In this document: piece by piece, positions 25,567 to 34,771 of the stretch
Position numbering within the stretch: the stretch's first letter is position 1
Layout of the letters: each line of letters starts with the position of its first letter
Assembly: GCA_030684815.1 (NCBI GenBank)
Contig: JAUXXQ010000024.1
Coordinates: forward strand, 26,749-90,748
Direction of reading: 5' to 3'
DNA length: 64,000 nt
Source of the DNA: Methylobacter sp.
Lineage (GTDB): Bacteria; Pseudomonadota; Gammaproteobacteria; Methylococcales; Methylomonadaceae
The notes under the pieces: model-generated
What the model was told of the DNA's origin: nothing
The model's input: only the letters and a program-made list of their open reading frames with translations
Databases searched by the model: none
Program-made: the position numbers and the translations under genes

Positions 25567-25830
25567 TTAATTAACCAATTTAGGCTCCACCGTCAAATCC
25601 TCAAGCCAGCAGCCAATCGGGTTGCCCAGATTCATCTCCTTATCCTCAAAACGCACCAGAAAAACACTGCGCTCCGGCTCTTCCTCCACATGCCCGATCA
25701 GGGTGAGAACACCGCGAGTACCGGCCTCAGCCAGTAAAGTACCTTCAACACCGCCGGGTATTGAGCCATCATCAGTAATCGTCTTTGCTGCATAAACGAC
25801 ATCGCCTATCTCTAAATCTTCTACTTTCAT
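25567..25830 (-). CDS. Short NifZ-like protein
   Basis: An 87-residue protein matching the core NifZ fold: DLEIGDVVYAAKTITDDGSIPG, then EGTLLAEAGTRGVL and VFLVRFEDKE. NifZ helps form the second P-cluster of NifDK. Azotobacter NifZ is longer, so this is a minimal single-domain version. It is transcribed against the rest of the nif genes, convergent with nif11 and divergent from iscA. I found no convincing sigma-54 promoter on its strand. Confidence 0.72.
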   Translation of the reverse strand: MKVEDLEIGDVVYAAKTITDDGSIPGGVEGTLLAEAGTRGVLTLIGHVEEEPERSVFLVRFEDKEMNLGNPIGCWLEDLTVEPKLVN

Positions 25831-25848
25831 TGCTTATCCCCTTTGTTT

Positions 25849-25864
25849 TGTAGCAAACCTTACA
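25849..25864. promoter_or_regulatory. NifA upstream activator site of iscA-nifUS
   Basis: TGT-AGCAAACCTT-ACA is an exact NifA site about 110 bases upstream of the iscA -24 box. It is also only 18 bases before the divergent NifZ-like ATG. Confidence 0.78.
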
Positions 25865-25971
25865 TTGTCAGTTGCGTGTGTGAGCGAAACCTGTGTGCTA
25901 ATACATTATTTATTATGCGGATACTGACATTAATGCCTTATTAAACAATATATTAAAAACAAATAACAAAA

Positions 25972-25987
25972 TGGCATACAGGTTGCT
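25972..25987 (+). promoter_or_regulatory. Sigma-54 promoter of iscA-nifU-nifS
   Basis: TGGCATACAGGTTGCT has GG and GC 12 bases apart and both consensus halves. It is 40 bases before the iscA ATG. Confidence 0.88.
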
Positions 25988-26027
25988 TTAAACATTAACA
26001 AGAACAATGCCACAATTTTAGGAGCGC

Positions 26028-26390
26028 ATGAAAATGATTACATTAACAGAGAAGGCCATTAGTGCCGTAGGCCGTTTTATTGCCGGATCGGAAACGCCAA
26101 CAGCAGGTTTGCGGATAGAAGTCACCGATGGCGGTTGCTCAGGCTACCAATACGGTTTGAAGCTCGAAGGCAGCCAAACGCCGGAAGATACCGTCATCGA
26201 TTGCGGTGAGGTGAAGGTGTTTATCGACCCAGCCAGCTTGCCGATGCTGGACGGCATGTCGGTCGATTTTCTCGATACCCTTGACGGTTCGGGATTCAAA
26301 TTTACCAACCCCAATGCGGCTAAAAGTTGTGCTTGCGGCACTTCGTTTAATACCAGCAGCGAAGGCACTGGAACTAAAACCTGTTCTTAA
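26028..26390 (+). CDS. Nif-specific IscA-type iron-sulfur carrier
   Basis: A 120-residue A-type carrier. The three conserved ligands are Cys37 (DGGCSGYQYG), Cys101 and Cys103 (SCACGTSF). It accepts Fe-S clusters from NifU and delivers them to nitrogenase targets. It corresponds to the IscA-nif gene upstream of nifU in A. vinelandii. The C-terminus has a short Ser/Thr-rich tail with an extra Cys119, which is unusual. The ATG follows TTAGGAGC; a second ATG six bases on is possible. Confidence 0.93.
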   Translation: MKMITLTEKAISAVGRFIAGSETPTAGLRIEVTDGGCSGYQYGLKLEGSQTPEDTVIDCGEVKVFIDPASLPMLDGMSVDFLDTLDGSGFKFTNPNAAKSCACGTSFNTSSEGTGTKTCS

Positions 26391-26396
26391 TTTGTT

Positions 26397-26450
26397 GGGT
26401 GGGCAGGTTTTTTTTGCCCACCGGAACGCGATAAAAGGGCGTTGCCCACC
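26397..26450. repeat. Family E inverted repeat, iscA-nifU gap
   Basis: GGTGGGCAG/TTGCCCACC-type arms occur in three nested copies, with T-runs between them. It is related to the nifD-nifK element. Confidence 0.7.
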
Positions 26451-26499
26451 GTACATGCTGCGCTAACGCATCAGCAAACCAATTTCCGAGGATAAAGCC

Positions 26500-27408
26500 A
26501 TGTGGGACTATTCAGACAAAGTTAAAGAACATTTTTTCAACCCGAAAAATGCGGGCGCGGTGGTTGATGCCAATGCGACCGGCGAAGTGGGTTCCATCAG
26601 CTGCGGCGATGCCTTGCGGCTGACGCTGAAGGTCGATGACGACAGCGAAGTCATCCTCGAAGCGGGCTTCCAAACCTTCGGTTGCGGTTCGGCGATTGCG
26701 TCGTCATCGGTGCTGACCGAAATCATCAAGGGCATGACGCTGGATGAGGCGTTGAAAGTGACCAACCAGGATATTGCCGACCAACTCGAAGGCTTGCCGC
26801 CGGAAAAAATGCATTGTTCGGTGATGGGGCGGGAAGCCTTGCAAGCGGCGATAGCCAATTATCGCGGCGAAGAATGGAAAGACGACCATGAAGAAGGCGC
26901 GTTGATCTGCAAATGTTTTGCAATCGATGCGGTGATGATCGAGGAAATGGTTTGGGCCAATAAATTGCGCACCGTTGAAGACGTCACCAACTTCACCAAA
27001 GCGGGCGGCGGTTGTGCGGCGTGCCATGAAGATATTGAAGCCATTTTGGAAAAAGTGTTGGCGGAAAAAGGCGAAAAATTCGATCCCGGCGCGGCACCGG
27101 TTAAGAAACCTGCGGAAACAATTGCCGCTGTTAAAGGGCCGTTGACCAATTTGCAACGCATTAAAAAAATAGAGGAAGTCCTGGAGTCGCTAAGGCCTTC
27201 GTTGATGGCGGACGGCGGCGACGTGGAACTGGTCGAAGTTATCGGCAACACCGCTTACGTCAACATGACCGGCGCGTGTAATGGGTGCCAGATGGCGGCG
27301 ATGACCATTGCCGGCATACAACAACGCTTGATGGAAGTGATGGGCGAATTTATTAAAGTGGTACCGGCATCGGAAATGGCGAAACTGGTCAATATAGAGG
27401 TGGCGTGA
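26500..27408 (+). CDS. nifU: Fe-S cluster assembly scaffold NifU
   Basis: A 302-residue modular scaffold. The IscU-like N-terminal domain (Cys35 in [10 protein letters not shown], Cys62 in FGCGSA, Cys106 in MHCSVMG) is followed by a central [2Fe-2S] domain (ICKCFAID and [12 protein letters not shown]) and a C-terminal Nfu domain with CNGC near 272. All three modules are intact. It receives sulfur from NifS and supplies [4Fe-4S] clusters to NifH and to cofactor assembly. Its TGA shares a base with the nifS ATG. Confidence 0.97.
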   Translation: MWDYSDKVKEHFFNPKNAGAVVDANATGEVGSISCGDALRLTLKVDDDSEVILEAGFQTFGCGSAIASSSVLTEIIKGMTLDEALKVTNQDIADQLEGLPPEKMHCSVMGREALQAAIANYRGEEWKDDHEEGALICKCFAIDAVMIEEMVWANKLRTVEDVTNFTKAGGGCAACHEDIEAILEKVLAEKGEKFDPGAAPVKKPAETIAAVKGPLTNLQRIKKIEEVLESLRPSLMADGGDVELVEVIGNTAYVNMTGACNGCQMAAMTIAGIQQRLMEVMGEFIKVVPASEMAKLVNIEVA

Positions 27409-28616
27409 TGACTGACATTTATCTTGATAATAATGCCACCACCAAGGTCGATCCGGCGGTGGTTGATGTGATGATCCCGTATTTTCTTGAGCAATACGGT
27501 AATCCGTCATCCATCCATAAATTTGCCGACGGCGTGGCGCGTGGGCTTAAACAGGCGCGACAACAAGTGCAAGCCTTGATCGGTGCTGAACATGATTCTG
27601 AAATCATTTTCACCTCGTGCGGCACCGAATCCAACTCCACAGCGATTCTTTCAGCAATCAAAGCCCAGCCGGACAAGAAAGAAATCATTACCACCACAGT
27701 TGAGCATCCGGCGATTTTAACCCTGTGCGAGTACCTTGAAAAAGAGGGTTACACCATCCACCGGTTGCCGGTCGATAAAGCTGGGCGCTTAAAATTGGAT
27801 GCTTATCAAAGGTTGTTGTCCGACCAAGTCGCAATCGTTTCGGTGATGTGGGCGAACAACGAAACCGGCACGATTTTCCCGGTTGCGGAAATGGCGGAGA
27901 TGGCCAATGCCGCAGGCGTAATGTTCCATACCGATGCGGTGCAGGCGGTGGGCAAAATCCCGATGATGGTGCAGGATACCAAAATCGATATGTTGTCATT
28001 GTCGGGGCACAAATTACATGCGCCCAAAGGCATCGGCGTTTTATACCTGCGTCGCGGTACCCGTTACCGGCCTTTATTGCGCGGCGGCCATCAAGAGCGT
28101 GGCAGACGAGCAGGGACTGAAAACAGCGCGTCGATTGTCGGCCTCGGCAAAGCCTGCGAACTGGCGCAGAACTTTATCGAATATGAGAACACCCAAGTCA
28201 AAGCCATGCGCGACCGATTGGAGCAAGGCATTACCGAGCAAATCGGCCATTGTTTCGTCACTGGCGACCTGTACAACCGCCTGCCGAACACCACGGACAT
28301 TGCCTTTGAATATATCGAAGGCGAGTCGATTTTGATGTTGTTGAATAAAGCCGGTATCGCCGCATCGAGCGGTTCGGCCTGTACTTCAGGTTCGTTGGAA
28401 CCTTCGCATGTGATGCGGGCTATGGATATTCCCTACACCGCCGCACACGGTACGATAAGGTTTTCGTTTTCGCGTTATAACACCATGGCGGAAGTGGAGA
28501 AAGTCATCGAAGTGATGCCCGGCATTGTAGCGACCTTGCGCAAATTGTCGCCGTATTGGTCAGGCGATGGCCCGGTAGCAAATCCTGAACAGGCTTTTGC
28601 ACCGACTTATGCGTAG
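27408..28616 (+). CDS. nifS: Cysteine desulfurase NifS
   Basis: A 402-residue PLP enzyme that takes sulfur from cysteine and hands it to NifU as persulfide. The PLP lysine is in SGHKLHAPKG near residue 201 and the catalytic Cys is in ASSGSACTSGSLEPS near 324. The ATG at 27408 aligns with known NifS N-termini (xxxYLDNNATT); a GTG one codon earlier is possible. No nifV or nifW follows; instead there is a 390-base gap with the nifE promoter. Confidence 0.97.
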   Translation: MTDIYLDNNATTKVDPAVVDVMIPYFLEQYGNPSSIHKFADGVARGLKQARQQVQALIGAEHDSEIIFTSCGTESNSTAILSAIKAQPDKKEIITTTVEHPAILTLCEYLEKEGYTIHRLPVDKAGRLKLDAYQRLLSDQVAIVSVMWANNETGTIFPVAEMAEMANAAGVMFHTDAVQAVGKIPMMVQDTKIDMLSLSGHKLHAPKGIGVLYLRRGTRYRPLLRGGHQERGRRAGTENSASIVGLGKACELAQNFIEYENTQVKAMRDRLEQGITEQIGHCFVTGDLYNRLPNTTDIAFEYIEGESILMLLNKAGIAASSGSACTSGSLEPSHVMRAMDIPYTAAHGTIRFSFSRYNTMAEVEKVIEVMPGIVATLRKLSPYWSGDGPVANPEQAFAPTYA

Positions 28617-28700
28617 TGAGTTTTACTAAGGCTATTTCCGGGAAATATACTTTGAACGGTTAAGCTTTCAGCTTATGTTAGGCGCAAAAATGCCGAACTA

Positions 28701-28736
28701 CAGACCTTCCAGGTTTTAAAAAACCTGGAAGGTCTG
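28701..28736. repeat. Family A palindrome after nifS
   Basis: CAGACCTTCCAGGTTTT and its complement form a long perfect stem with almost no loop. It could serve as the 3' end of the iscA-nifU-nifS transcript. Confidence 0.9.
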
Positions 28737-28896
28737 TCCTGCGTTAAGTTGATAGCCATAATCTTTTTACCTGTCATTAATGGGAAGTTACTCCCAAGGT
28801 ATTATTGTTTTAGCCGGTAACTTCCGATTACTACCATTATCTTGATTCCACATCCTTGCACCAATAAGCCTGCTTGTCATATCCATTCACCCGTTT

Positions 28897-28912
28897 TGTA
28901 GGCTTTCCTACA
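28897..28912. promoter_or_regulatory. NifA upstream activator site of nifE
   Basis: TGT-AGGCTTTCCT-ACA lies in the extended palindrome TTTGTAGGCTTTCCTACAAA. It is about 46 bases from the -24 box, closer than the usual 80-150 bases. Confidence 0.75.
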
Positions 28913-28956
28913 AACCAATGCCCCATAAAATCCAATAATTTCAACGCTATACGATA

Positions 28957-28972
28957 TGGCACACCGATTGCT
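28957..28972 (+). promoter_or_regulatory. Sigma-54 promoter of nifENX
   Basis: TGGCACACCGATTGCT has both consensus halves at the correct 12-base GG-GC spacing, 35 bases before the nifE ATG. Confidence 0.92.
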
Positions 28973-29006
28973 TTAGTTAAGGTAAACAAAGCTATGGGTC
29001 AAGCCG

Positions 29007-30404
29007 ATGAAATCAACTAAAGACATTGCTGCGCTGCTGGACGAACCGGCTTGTGAGCATAACAAGAAGGAAAAATCCGGTTGCGCCAAACCTAAACCCG
29101 GCGCTTCGGCGGGCGGCTGCGCGTTTGACGGTGCGCAGATTGCCTTGCTGCCGATTGCCGATGTTGCGCATATCGTGCATGGGCCGATTGCTTGTGCGGG
29201 CAGTTCTTGGGATAACCGGGGCACGCGCTCTTCCGGCGCGGATTTGTACCGCATCGGCATGACCACCGATTTGACCGAACAAGACATTGTGATGGGTCGT
29301 TCGGAAAAGCGTTTGTTCCATGCGATTAAGCAGGCGATAGATACTTATTCACCGCCTGCCGTGTTTATTTACAACACCTGCGTTCCGGCTTTGATTGGCG
29401 ACGATATTAATGCAATTTGTAAATCCGCCCAAGAACGCTGGGGCGTTCCGGTGGTGCCGATTGATTCTGCCGGATTTTACGGCACCAAGAATTTGGGCAA
29501 CCGCATTGCCGGTGATGCCATGGTCAATCATGTGATCGGTACCCGCGATCCCGACCCCTTGCCGTTAACTGTGCAACGTGCGGAAATCATCATCCACGAT
29601 GTCAACCTGATTGGCGAATACAACATTGCCGGTGAATTCTGGCATGTGCTGCCGTTGCTCGATGAACTCGGCTTACGCGTGTTATGCACTCTATCCGGCG
29701 ATGCGCGTTTCCGCGAAGTGCAAACTATGCACAAGGCCGAAGTCAATATGATGGTGTGTTCCAAAGCGATGGTCAATGTCGCCCGCAAGTTGCAACAACA
29801 GTACGGCACGCCGTGGTTTGAAGGCAGTTATTACGGCATTACCGATACCAGCCAGTCGTTACGCGATTTTGCTAGGGCGCTTAATGACCCTGATTTAACC
29901 GAACGCACCGAAACGCTGATATTGCGCGAAGAAACCCGGATCAGGAAAGAACTGGAACCGTGGAAAGCGCGGCTGAAAGGCAAACGGGTATTGCTGTTTA
30001 CCGGCGGCGTAAAAAGCTGGTCGGTGATTTCCGCATTGCAGGATTTGGGCATGGTGGTGGTGGCGACCGGCACCAAGAAATCCACCGAAGAAGACAAGGC
30101 CAGAATCCGCGAACTGATGGGCGAAGATACGGTGATGATTGACGATGGCAGCCCGAGAGCCTTGCTGAAAATCGTCCATGATTACAAAGCCGATATTTTG
30201 ATTGCAGGCGGCCGCAACATGTACACCGCGTTAAAAGCCAAGGTGCCGTTTTTGGATATTAACCAGGAACGCGAATTCGGTTATGAGGGCTATCAGGGCA
30301 TGTTGGAGCTGGTGCGCCAGCTGGCATTGACGATTGAAAGCCCGGTCTGGGAGGCGGTTCGGGCGCCAGCGCCGTGGAAAAAACGGGAGGTGAACAATGG
30401 CTGA
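29007..30404 (+). CDS. nifE: Nitrogenase FeMo-cofactor scaffold NifE
   Basis: A 465-residue NifD paralogue, the alpha part of the NifEN scaffold on which the NifB product is matured to FeMo-co. The N-terminus ([22 protein letters not shown]) is characteristic. Conserved Cys are in [18 protein letters not shown] and [14 protein letters not shown]. The body keeps the three-domain nitrogenase fold ([16 protein letters not shown]). It overlaps nifN by eight bases. The Shine-Dalgarno is weak. Confidence 0.97.
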   Translation: MKSTKDIAALLDEPACEHNKKEKSGCAKPKPGASAGGCAFDGAQIALLPIADVAHIVHGPIACAGSSWDNRGTRSSGADLYRIGMTTDLTEQDIVMGRSEKRLFHAIKQAIDTYSPPAVFIYNTCVPALIGDDINAICKSAQERWGVPVVPIDSAGFYGTKNLGNRIAGDAMVNHVIGTRDPDPLPLTVQRAEIIIHDVNLIGEYNIAGEFWHVLPLLDELGLRVLCTLSGDARFREVQTMHKAEVNMMVCSKAMVNVARKLQQQYGTPWFEGSYYGITDTSQSLRDFARALNDPDLTERTETLILREETRIRKELEPWKARLKGKRVLLFTGGVKSWSVISALQDLGMVVVATGTKKSTEEDKARIRELMGEDTVMIDDGSPRALLKIVHDYKADILIAGGRNMYTALKAKVPFLDINQEREFGYEGYQGMLELVRQLALTIESPVWEAVRAPAPWKKREVNNG

Positions 30405-31794
30405 CATCCTGAAAAGAAACAAAGCGCTATCGGTCAATCCGCTGAAAGCCAGCCAACCGATAGGCGGCTCGTTGGCGACACTGGGTTTTAACCGGGCGAT
30501 GCCGATGTTGCACGGCTCGCAAGGCTGCACCGCGTTCGCCAAGGTGTTTTTTGTGCGCCATTTCCGGGAGCCTATTCCGTTGCAAAGCACCGCGATGGAT
30601 CAAGGCAGTTCGGTGATGGGCGCGGATGAAAATGTGGTTGAAGGCATTAAGACCATTGCCGAAAAATCGCGCCCTGCGCTGATTACGATTTTGACCACTG
30701 GCCTTTCGGAAACCCAAGGCGCGGATGTGCATAGAAATGTCCGGGAGTTTCGGGAAGCCAATCCCGAATTTGCCGATGTTGCGGTGGTTGCAGTCAATAC
30801 GCCCGATTTTACCGGCAGCGTCGAAACCGGCTTTGCCGCGACGCTGACTGAAATTATCCGCGCCTTGGTGCCGGATGCTAAAGAGGCCGGAACTTATCCC
30901 GGCAAACGAAAACGCCAAGTGAACGTCCTGGTCAATTACATGCTGACGCCCGGCGACCTGGAAGCGATGCGGGATATTTTCGAGCAATTCCAGCTCAGGC
31001 CGGTGTTCGTGCCGGACATTTCCGATTCGCTGGATGGCTGTTTGACCGATGAGGATTTCAGCCCGGTGACTATCGGCGGCACTTTAATCTCTGAAATGGC
31101 GACATTAGGCGATGCGCTGGCGACGGTGGTTATCGGGCCGTCATTACTCAAAGCGGCTGAATTATTGGAACAAAAAACCGGCGTTCCGACCTACAACCTC
31201 GACCATCTTTACGGCCTGAAAGCCAATGACGCGCTGATGTCCGCCTTGGCTGAAATCAGCGGCAACGATGTGCCTGAACGCATTGAACGGCAGCGCTCAC
31301 AGTTACAAGACGCCATGCTGGACACGCATTTTATGCTCGGCCAGTTGCGCATTGCCATTGCCGCCGACGCAGATTTATTGAACGCGTTTGTCGAGCAAGT
31401 CCAGGAAATGGGCGCGGAAGTCGTGGCCGCCGTCACGTCCTGCAACGTGCCGCTGCTGCCCAGAATTCCTGTCGCCAGCATCAAAATCGGCGACCTTGAG
31501 GATATGGAATTGATCGGCAAAGCCAACAAAGTACAGTTGGTGATCGGCAATTCCCATGCGGTCGATACCGCCGAACGCTTGGGTACACCGATTTTAAGAG
31601 CCGGATTTCCGCTTTACGACATCATCGGCGGCTACCAAAAAACCTGGGTCGGTTATCGCGGCTCGCGGCAAACACTGTTCGATTTGGCCAACCTGGTCAT
31701 CAATTTTTCGCATGAAGAAATTCCGGTTTACCGTTCGATATACGGTCAAAAACCGGCCAGCGAACTTAGCAACTACCCGCCGATATGTCATTAA
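30397..31794 (+). CDS. nifN: Nitrogenase FeMo-cofactor scaffold NifN
   Basis: A 465-residue NifK paralogue, the beta part of NifEN. It has [49 protein letters not shown], where only one of the NifK P-cluster Cys remains, as expected for NifN. Later blocks [12 protein letters not shown] and [15 protein letters not shown] are typical. It overlaps both nifE (eight bases) and nifX (ten bases), so translation of the three is coupled. Confidence 0.97.
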   Translation: MADILKRNKALSVNPLKASQPIGGSLATLGFNRAMPMLHGSQGCTAFAKVFFVRHFREPIPLQSTAMDQGSSVMGADENVVEGIKTIAEKSRPALITILTTGLSETQGADVHRNVREFREANPEFADVAVVAVNTPDFTGSVETGFAATLTEIIRALVPDAKEAGTYPGKRKRQVNVLVNYMLTPGDLEAMRDIFEQFQLRPVFVPDISDSLDGCLTDEDFSPVTIGGTLISEMATLGDALATVVIGPSLLKAAELLEQKTGVPTYNLDHLYGLKANDALMSALAEISGNDVPERIERQRSQLQDAMLDTHFMLGQLRIAIAADADLLNAFVEQVQEMGAEVVAAVTSCNVPLLPRIPVASIKIGDLEDMELIGKANKVQLVIGNSHAVDTAERLGTPILRAGFPLYDIIGGYQKTWVGYRGSRQTLFDLANLVINFSHEEIPVYRSIYGQKPASELSNYPPICH

Positions 31795-32270
31795 CCAGAC
31801 GCCTGGCACTTGTGCAAGGCACTGATGAGGAAAAGTTTATGGAAACCGCATTAAAAGTAGCCTTCGCCACCACCGATATGGAAACGGTCAACCAGCATTT
31901 CGGCTCGGCCAAATCTTTCGCGATTTATGCGGTGGATAGGGACGACGCGCAATTTCTGGAAGCCGCCGAGTTTGGCGAGCTTAAACAAGACGGCAATGAA
32001 GATAAATTGTCGGTCAAGATTGAATTGCTGAACGGCTGCGCGGCGGTGTATTGCCAAGCCGTCGGCGGTTCGGCGATTACCCAGCTGATTGCTAAAGGCA
32101 TACAGCCGGTCAAGGTGCATGAAGGCGGCAGGATTAAAGACCTGATCGTTGATCTGCAAAACGAGATGAAAGCCGGGCCGTCGAGCTGGCTGGCAAAAGC
32201 GATTAACCAACACAAAGGCCCCGATCCAGAGCGTTTTAATGCTATGGAAGATGAAGGTTGGGATGAATAA
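31785..32270 (+). CDS. nifX: FeMo-cofactor carrier NifX
   Basis: A 161-residue NifX. The cofactor-binding domain reads LKVAFATTDMETVNQHFGSAKSFAIYAVD, then LLNGCAAVYCQAVGGSAITQLIAKGIQPVKV, and ends with MEDEGWDE as in A. vinelandii NifX. The start at 31785 overlaps nifN and matches the family N-terminus (about 18 residues before the domain); an internal ATG at about 31839 is less likely. NifX moves the VK-cluster between NifB and NifEN. Confidence 0.95.
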   Translation: MSLTRRLALVQGTDEEKFMETALKVAFATTDMETVNQHFGSAKSFAIYAVDRDDAQFLEAAEFGELKQDGNEDKLSVKIELLNGCAAVYCQAVGGSAITQLIAKGIQPVKVHEGGRIKDLIVDLQNEMKAGPSSWLAKAINQHKGPDPERFNAMEDEGWDE

Positions 32271-32303
32271 CATTCCGCTAATTCCCTAGCCCCAGCTATA
32301 CGA

Positions 32304-32349
32304 GACGCTGGAGCGTCTAACCCTGCATTCCCACGCCGGAGCGTGGGAA
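32304..32349. repeat. Two adjacent hairpins in nifX-DUF269 gap
   Basis: AGACGCT/AGCGTCT (32304-32319) and TTCCCACGC/GCGTGGGAA (32328-32349) follow one another. The second is related to a sequence near 10998-11012. There is no T-run, so read-through is expected. Confidence 0.75.
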
Positions 32350-32380
32350 CGATAATTTACAACTTAACGGAGAAAACAAT

Positions 32381-32854
32381 ATGGCCACTGCCGCATTAGT
32401 CGTACAAGAAGACGATGTCAATTTAGGTTCCGACATTGTCAAAGACATGATCAAACAATTACGCGCAATTGATTCTTACGATACCTATGACGGTTGGTCG
32501 GAAGCCCGGATCATCGACCCTCTCGTATTGACCAAAGAACGCAAGAAAGACATTCCGGTGATCGGCGACCCCGATGAAATCACCATCGCCCGCTTAAAAG
32601 CCTATTACAACTCATTGGCAACATTGATCGAGAAAAAATCCGGGCTGATGGCCGCGCCTATGGTTCATCTCAGCCACGAAGGTTTTGGCCGTGCCTTGAT
32701 CATGGTCGGCAAGCTGGTCGTAGTCGATAAAATCCTGCGCGACACCCACCGTTTCGGCTTTTCCAGCTTGGAAGACCTGCGTGAAAAAAGCGACCAGATC
32801 ATCGAAAAAGCGCTGGGGCTGATTGAAAAATACAATGCGGCCGCGACCGACTGA
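32381..32854 (+). CDS. NifX-associated nitrogen fixation protein (DUF269)
   Basis: A 157-residue DUF269 protein with DIVKDMIKQLRAIDSYDTYDGWSEARIIDPLVLTKERKKDIP and GFGRALIMVGKLVVVDKILRDTHRFGFSSLE. It is found directly after nifX across proteobacteria. No reaction is assigned. It is mainly helical and has no Cys. ACGGAGAA precedes the ATG, and the next gene starts ten bases after its stop. Confidence 0.93.
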   Translation: MATAALVVQEDDVNLGSDIVKDMIKQLRAIDSYDTYDGWSEARIIDPLVLTKERKKDIPVIGDPDEITIARLKAYYNSLATLIEKKSGLMAAPMVHLSHEGFGRALIMVGKLVVVDKILRDTHRFGFSSLEDLREKSDQIIEKALGLIEKYNAAATD

Positions 32855-32863
32855 GGGGCGCTT

Positions 32864-33088
32864 ATGTCTGAAGAACTGAAAAAACTGGAAAAAGAAGTCA
32901 AAAAGACCAAACGACTGGCTAATGAACAAGCCATGGTATTGCATGACTTGATTGAAGACAGCCTGCCTGAAGGCTACGGCGACCTGTTAGGTATCGCCCA
33001 GGCGACATTTGAAGCCTGTAAAGCCTGGGATGAAGCCAACCAAAAACTGATTGCCGCGCAATCCGAAGCGGCCTCGGTAGGAGAATAG
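32864..33088 (+). CDS. CCE_0567-type metalloprotein (DUF683)
   Basis: A 74-residue protein, two predicted helices forming a hairpin: [48 protein letters not shown]. The family structure from Cyanothece is a helical dimer that binds metal through conserved His/Asp/Glu (H27-D28-E31 region here). It accompanies DUF269 in nif clusters. A role in Mo or Fe handling has been suggested but not shown. Confidence 0.88.
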   Translation: MSEELKKLEKEVKKTKRLANEQAMVLHDLIEDSLPEGYGDLLGIAQATFEACKAWDEANQKLIAAQSEAASVGE

Positions 33089-33090
33089 CC

Positions 33091-33408
33091 ATGTCTGATT
33101 TTGTAACTGGCGTGACCTTTGGCGGCACGGAGTGGACGCCTGCTTATGTCACCGACATTAACCAAAAGACCTGCATCGGCTGCGGCCGTTGTTTTAAAGT
33201 CTGCCCGCGTGATGTGTTTGATCTGGTGGAAAAAGCCGAAGCGCTTGACCCTGATGATTTCGATGACGATTACGGCGATTTTGAAGACGATGACGACAAC
33301 AGCATGGTGATGAGTTTAAAAAACAAACTCGATTGCATCGGCTGCGAAGCGTGCTCCAAAGTCTGCCCGAAAAGCTGTTTTACCCACGAACATAAACAAG
33401 CTGCGTAA
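33091..33408 (+). CDS. fdxB: Nif-specific ferredoxin III FdxB
   Basis: A 105-residue ferredoxin with two [4Fe-4S] motifs, [12 protein letters not shown] at 28-39 and [12 protein letters not shown] at 82-93. Between them lies a very acidic insert ([18 protein letters not shown], about 53-70) containing no Lys or Arg. FdxB proteins of nifENX operons are thought to feed electrons to cofactor assembly. The GGAG Shine-Dalgarno overlaps the end of the preceding gene. Confidence 0.92.
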   Translation: MSDFVTGVTFGGTEWTPAYVTDINQKTCIGCGRCFKVCPRDVFDLVEKAEALDPDDFDDDYGDFEDDDDNSMVMSLKNKLDCIGCEACSKVCPKSCFTHEHKQAA

Positions 33409-33429
33409 CTATTCAGCAGTTAAAAGAAT

Positions 33430-33545
33430 GGAACACAGATGACACGGATTGGACTGATAAATACGGATTAAAAAACGAAAAACAAACTTGGCTTCCGCTT
33501 TAAAAATCCGTTTAAATCCGTCCAATCCGTGTCATCCGTGTTCTA
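33430..33545. repeat. Family B inverted repeat after fdxB
   Basis: Arms GGAACACAGATGACACGGAT and its near complement enclose TACGGATTAAA/TTTAAATCCGT-type inner arms. It is a compact version of the nifK-nifT element. Confidence 0.82.
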
Positions 33546-33571
33546 TTTAATTTTTTAAAAGGATCACGATC

Positions 33572-33895
33572 ATGCCCAGACCCGAAAAACATGTATTCGT
33601 ATGTACCCAAAACCGTCCGCAAGGCCATCCTCGCGGTTCTTGTGCTGCCAGCGGTTGTGCCGACATCATGAATGAATTTATGAATGAGATACAAAGCCGC
33701 AATCTGTTTGAAAAAATTGCCCTGACCAATACCGGTTGCATGGGGCCTTGCGGAGTCGGCCCTAGCGTGCTGGTTTATCCCGAAGGGGTGATGTACGGCA
33801 AGCTGAAAAAGGACGACGTTAAGACCATCATCGAACAACATCTGTTAGGCGGCACACCGGTTGCCGAGCTGATGGTTCCTGCCGAGGTCTGGTAA
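33572..33895 (+). CDS. Thioredoxin-like [2Fe-2S] ferredoxin (Shethna I type)
   Basis: A 107-residue thioredoxin-fold ferredoxin. The cluster ligands are Cys11 (VFVCTQN), Cys24 (RGSCAASG), Cys56 and Cys60 (TGCMGPCG); Cys29 is an extra. A. vinelandii FeS protein I (Shethna I) belongs to this family and is also encoded in the nif region. It is distinct from FeSII, the conformational protection protein. Its stop shares a base with the next ATG (TAATG). Confidence 0.9.
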   Translation: MPRPEKHVFVCTQNRPQGHPRGSCAASGCADIMNEFMNEIQSRNLFEKIALTNTGCMGPCGVGPSVLVYPEGVMYGKLKKDDVKTIIEQHLLGGTPVAELMVPAEVW

Positions 33896-34392
33896 TGGCG
33901 TCAGTTGCGTTTGTAGAAGAACGGGTGCTGTTCAGCCCGAATATGCCCGCCGAAGTTAACAATCTTCTGCAAGCCGCTGTAGCTGCAAGTCCGGTTGACC
34001 AAAGCCGTGCAGAAACGCTGTTTTTACAAGCGCAGGCACTGGATAGCCGTTGTTTGCAAACCTATTTTGCGCTGTATAAGTTTTATTTTTTCCAAAAACG
34101 CTTGGCTGATGCTGAACGGATTGTTGTGGCAGGACTTGAGGAAGCGGCACGACAAGGCGGCTTTCCCAGCGACTATCGCCGATTGGCTCAAAACCGGCAA
34201 AAATGGGACTTATATGCCAATGAGATTACCCTGTTTTATTTATATACACTGAAAGCCTTGGCGTTTATCAAGCTAAGGCTTGGCTTTGCCCTAGAGGCGC
34301 AACTGGTTTTATCGCATTTACAACAGCTCGATCCGCAAGACCTTTCCGGTGCGTCGGTGATTATGGATTTAGCGGCGGGGGTTGCCGGATGA
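33895..34392 (+). CDS. TPR-like nif-cluster protein (165 aa)
   Basis: A 165-residue, mostly helical protein with tetratricopeptide-like repeats: SRAETLFLQAQALDSRCLQTYFALYKFYFFQKRLADAERIVVAGL, then a pair around YTLKALAFIKLRLGFALEAQLVLSHLQQLDPQD. There is no catalytic or metal motif. It overlaps the 2Fe-2S ferredoxin and the following gene (ATGA), so the order ferredoxin-TPR-125 aa is translationally coupled. It is likely a protein-protein adaptor; the partner is not known. Confidence 0.72.
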   Translation: MASVAFVEERVLFSPNMPAEVNNLLQAAVAASPVDQSRAETLFLQAQALDSRCLQTYFALYKFYFFQKRLADAERIVVAGLEEAARQGGFPSDYRRLAQNRQKWDLYANEITLFYLYTLKALAFIKLRLGFALEAQLVLSHLQQLDPQDLSGASVIMDLAAGVAG

Positions 34393-34766
34393 TCGATTTG
34401 TCTGAGCAAATAACAAACAACCGTGAACTGGGCGCATCCATTTGCCTGCGGTTGACTGAAGAAATCAACGGATTGGGTTTTGCCTCAGCAGACATCCAAT
34501 ACCATCCAAATTATGACGATGCCGTCTTTATGCTGATCAAAGACCCTTATACCGGGGAGCATAACTTGACCGGCTACTGGTACGATGTAACAAAAAAGCA
34601 AACTATCGGTAGGCTCCAATTCAACAGCGACGGCAGCTTTTACGCCGAATACGATGTGGTCAAACCGCATCCGACCAAGCCCCGGCGCTTTGTTGAAGGC
34701 GTCACTGCGTGGGGCAAAAGCGGGCAGATCAAATCCGAACCTAAATTATTGGATATGCCCGAATAA
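34389..34766 (+). CDS. Unknown nif-cluster protein (125 aa)
   Basis: A 125-residue acidic soluble protein rich in predicted beta strands (DDAVFMLIKDPYTGEHNLTGYWYDVTKKQTIGRLQFNSDGSFYAEYDVV). It starts within the stop of the TPR gene, and the DUF364 gene begins five bases after it. I do not recognise the family. It has one Cys and no signal peptide. Its function is unknown; nif involvement is inferred from position. Confidence 0.65.
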   Translation: MIDLSEQITNNRELGASICLRLTEEINGLGFASADIQYHPNYDDAVFMLIKDPYTGEHNLTGYWYDVTKKQTIGRLQFNSDGSFYAEYDVVKPHPTKPRRFVEGVTAWGKSGQIKSEPKLLDMPE

Positions 34767-34771
34767 CCGCT

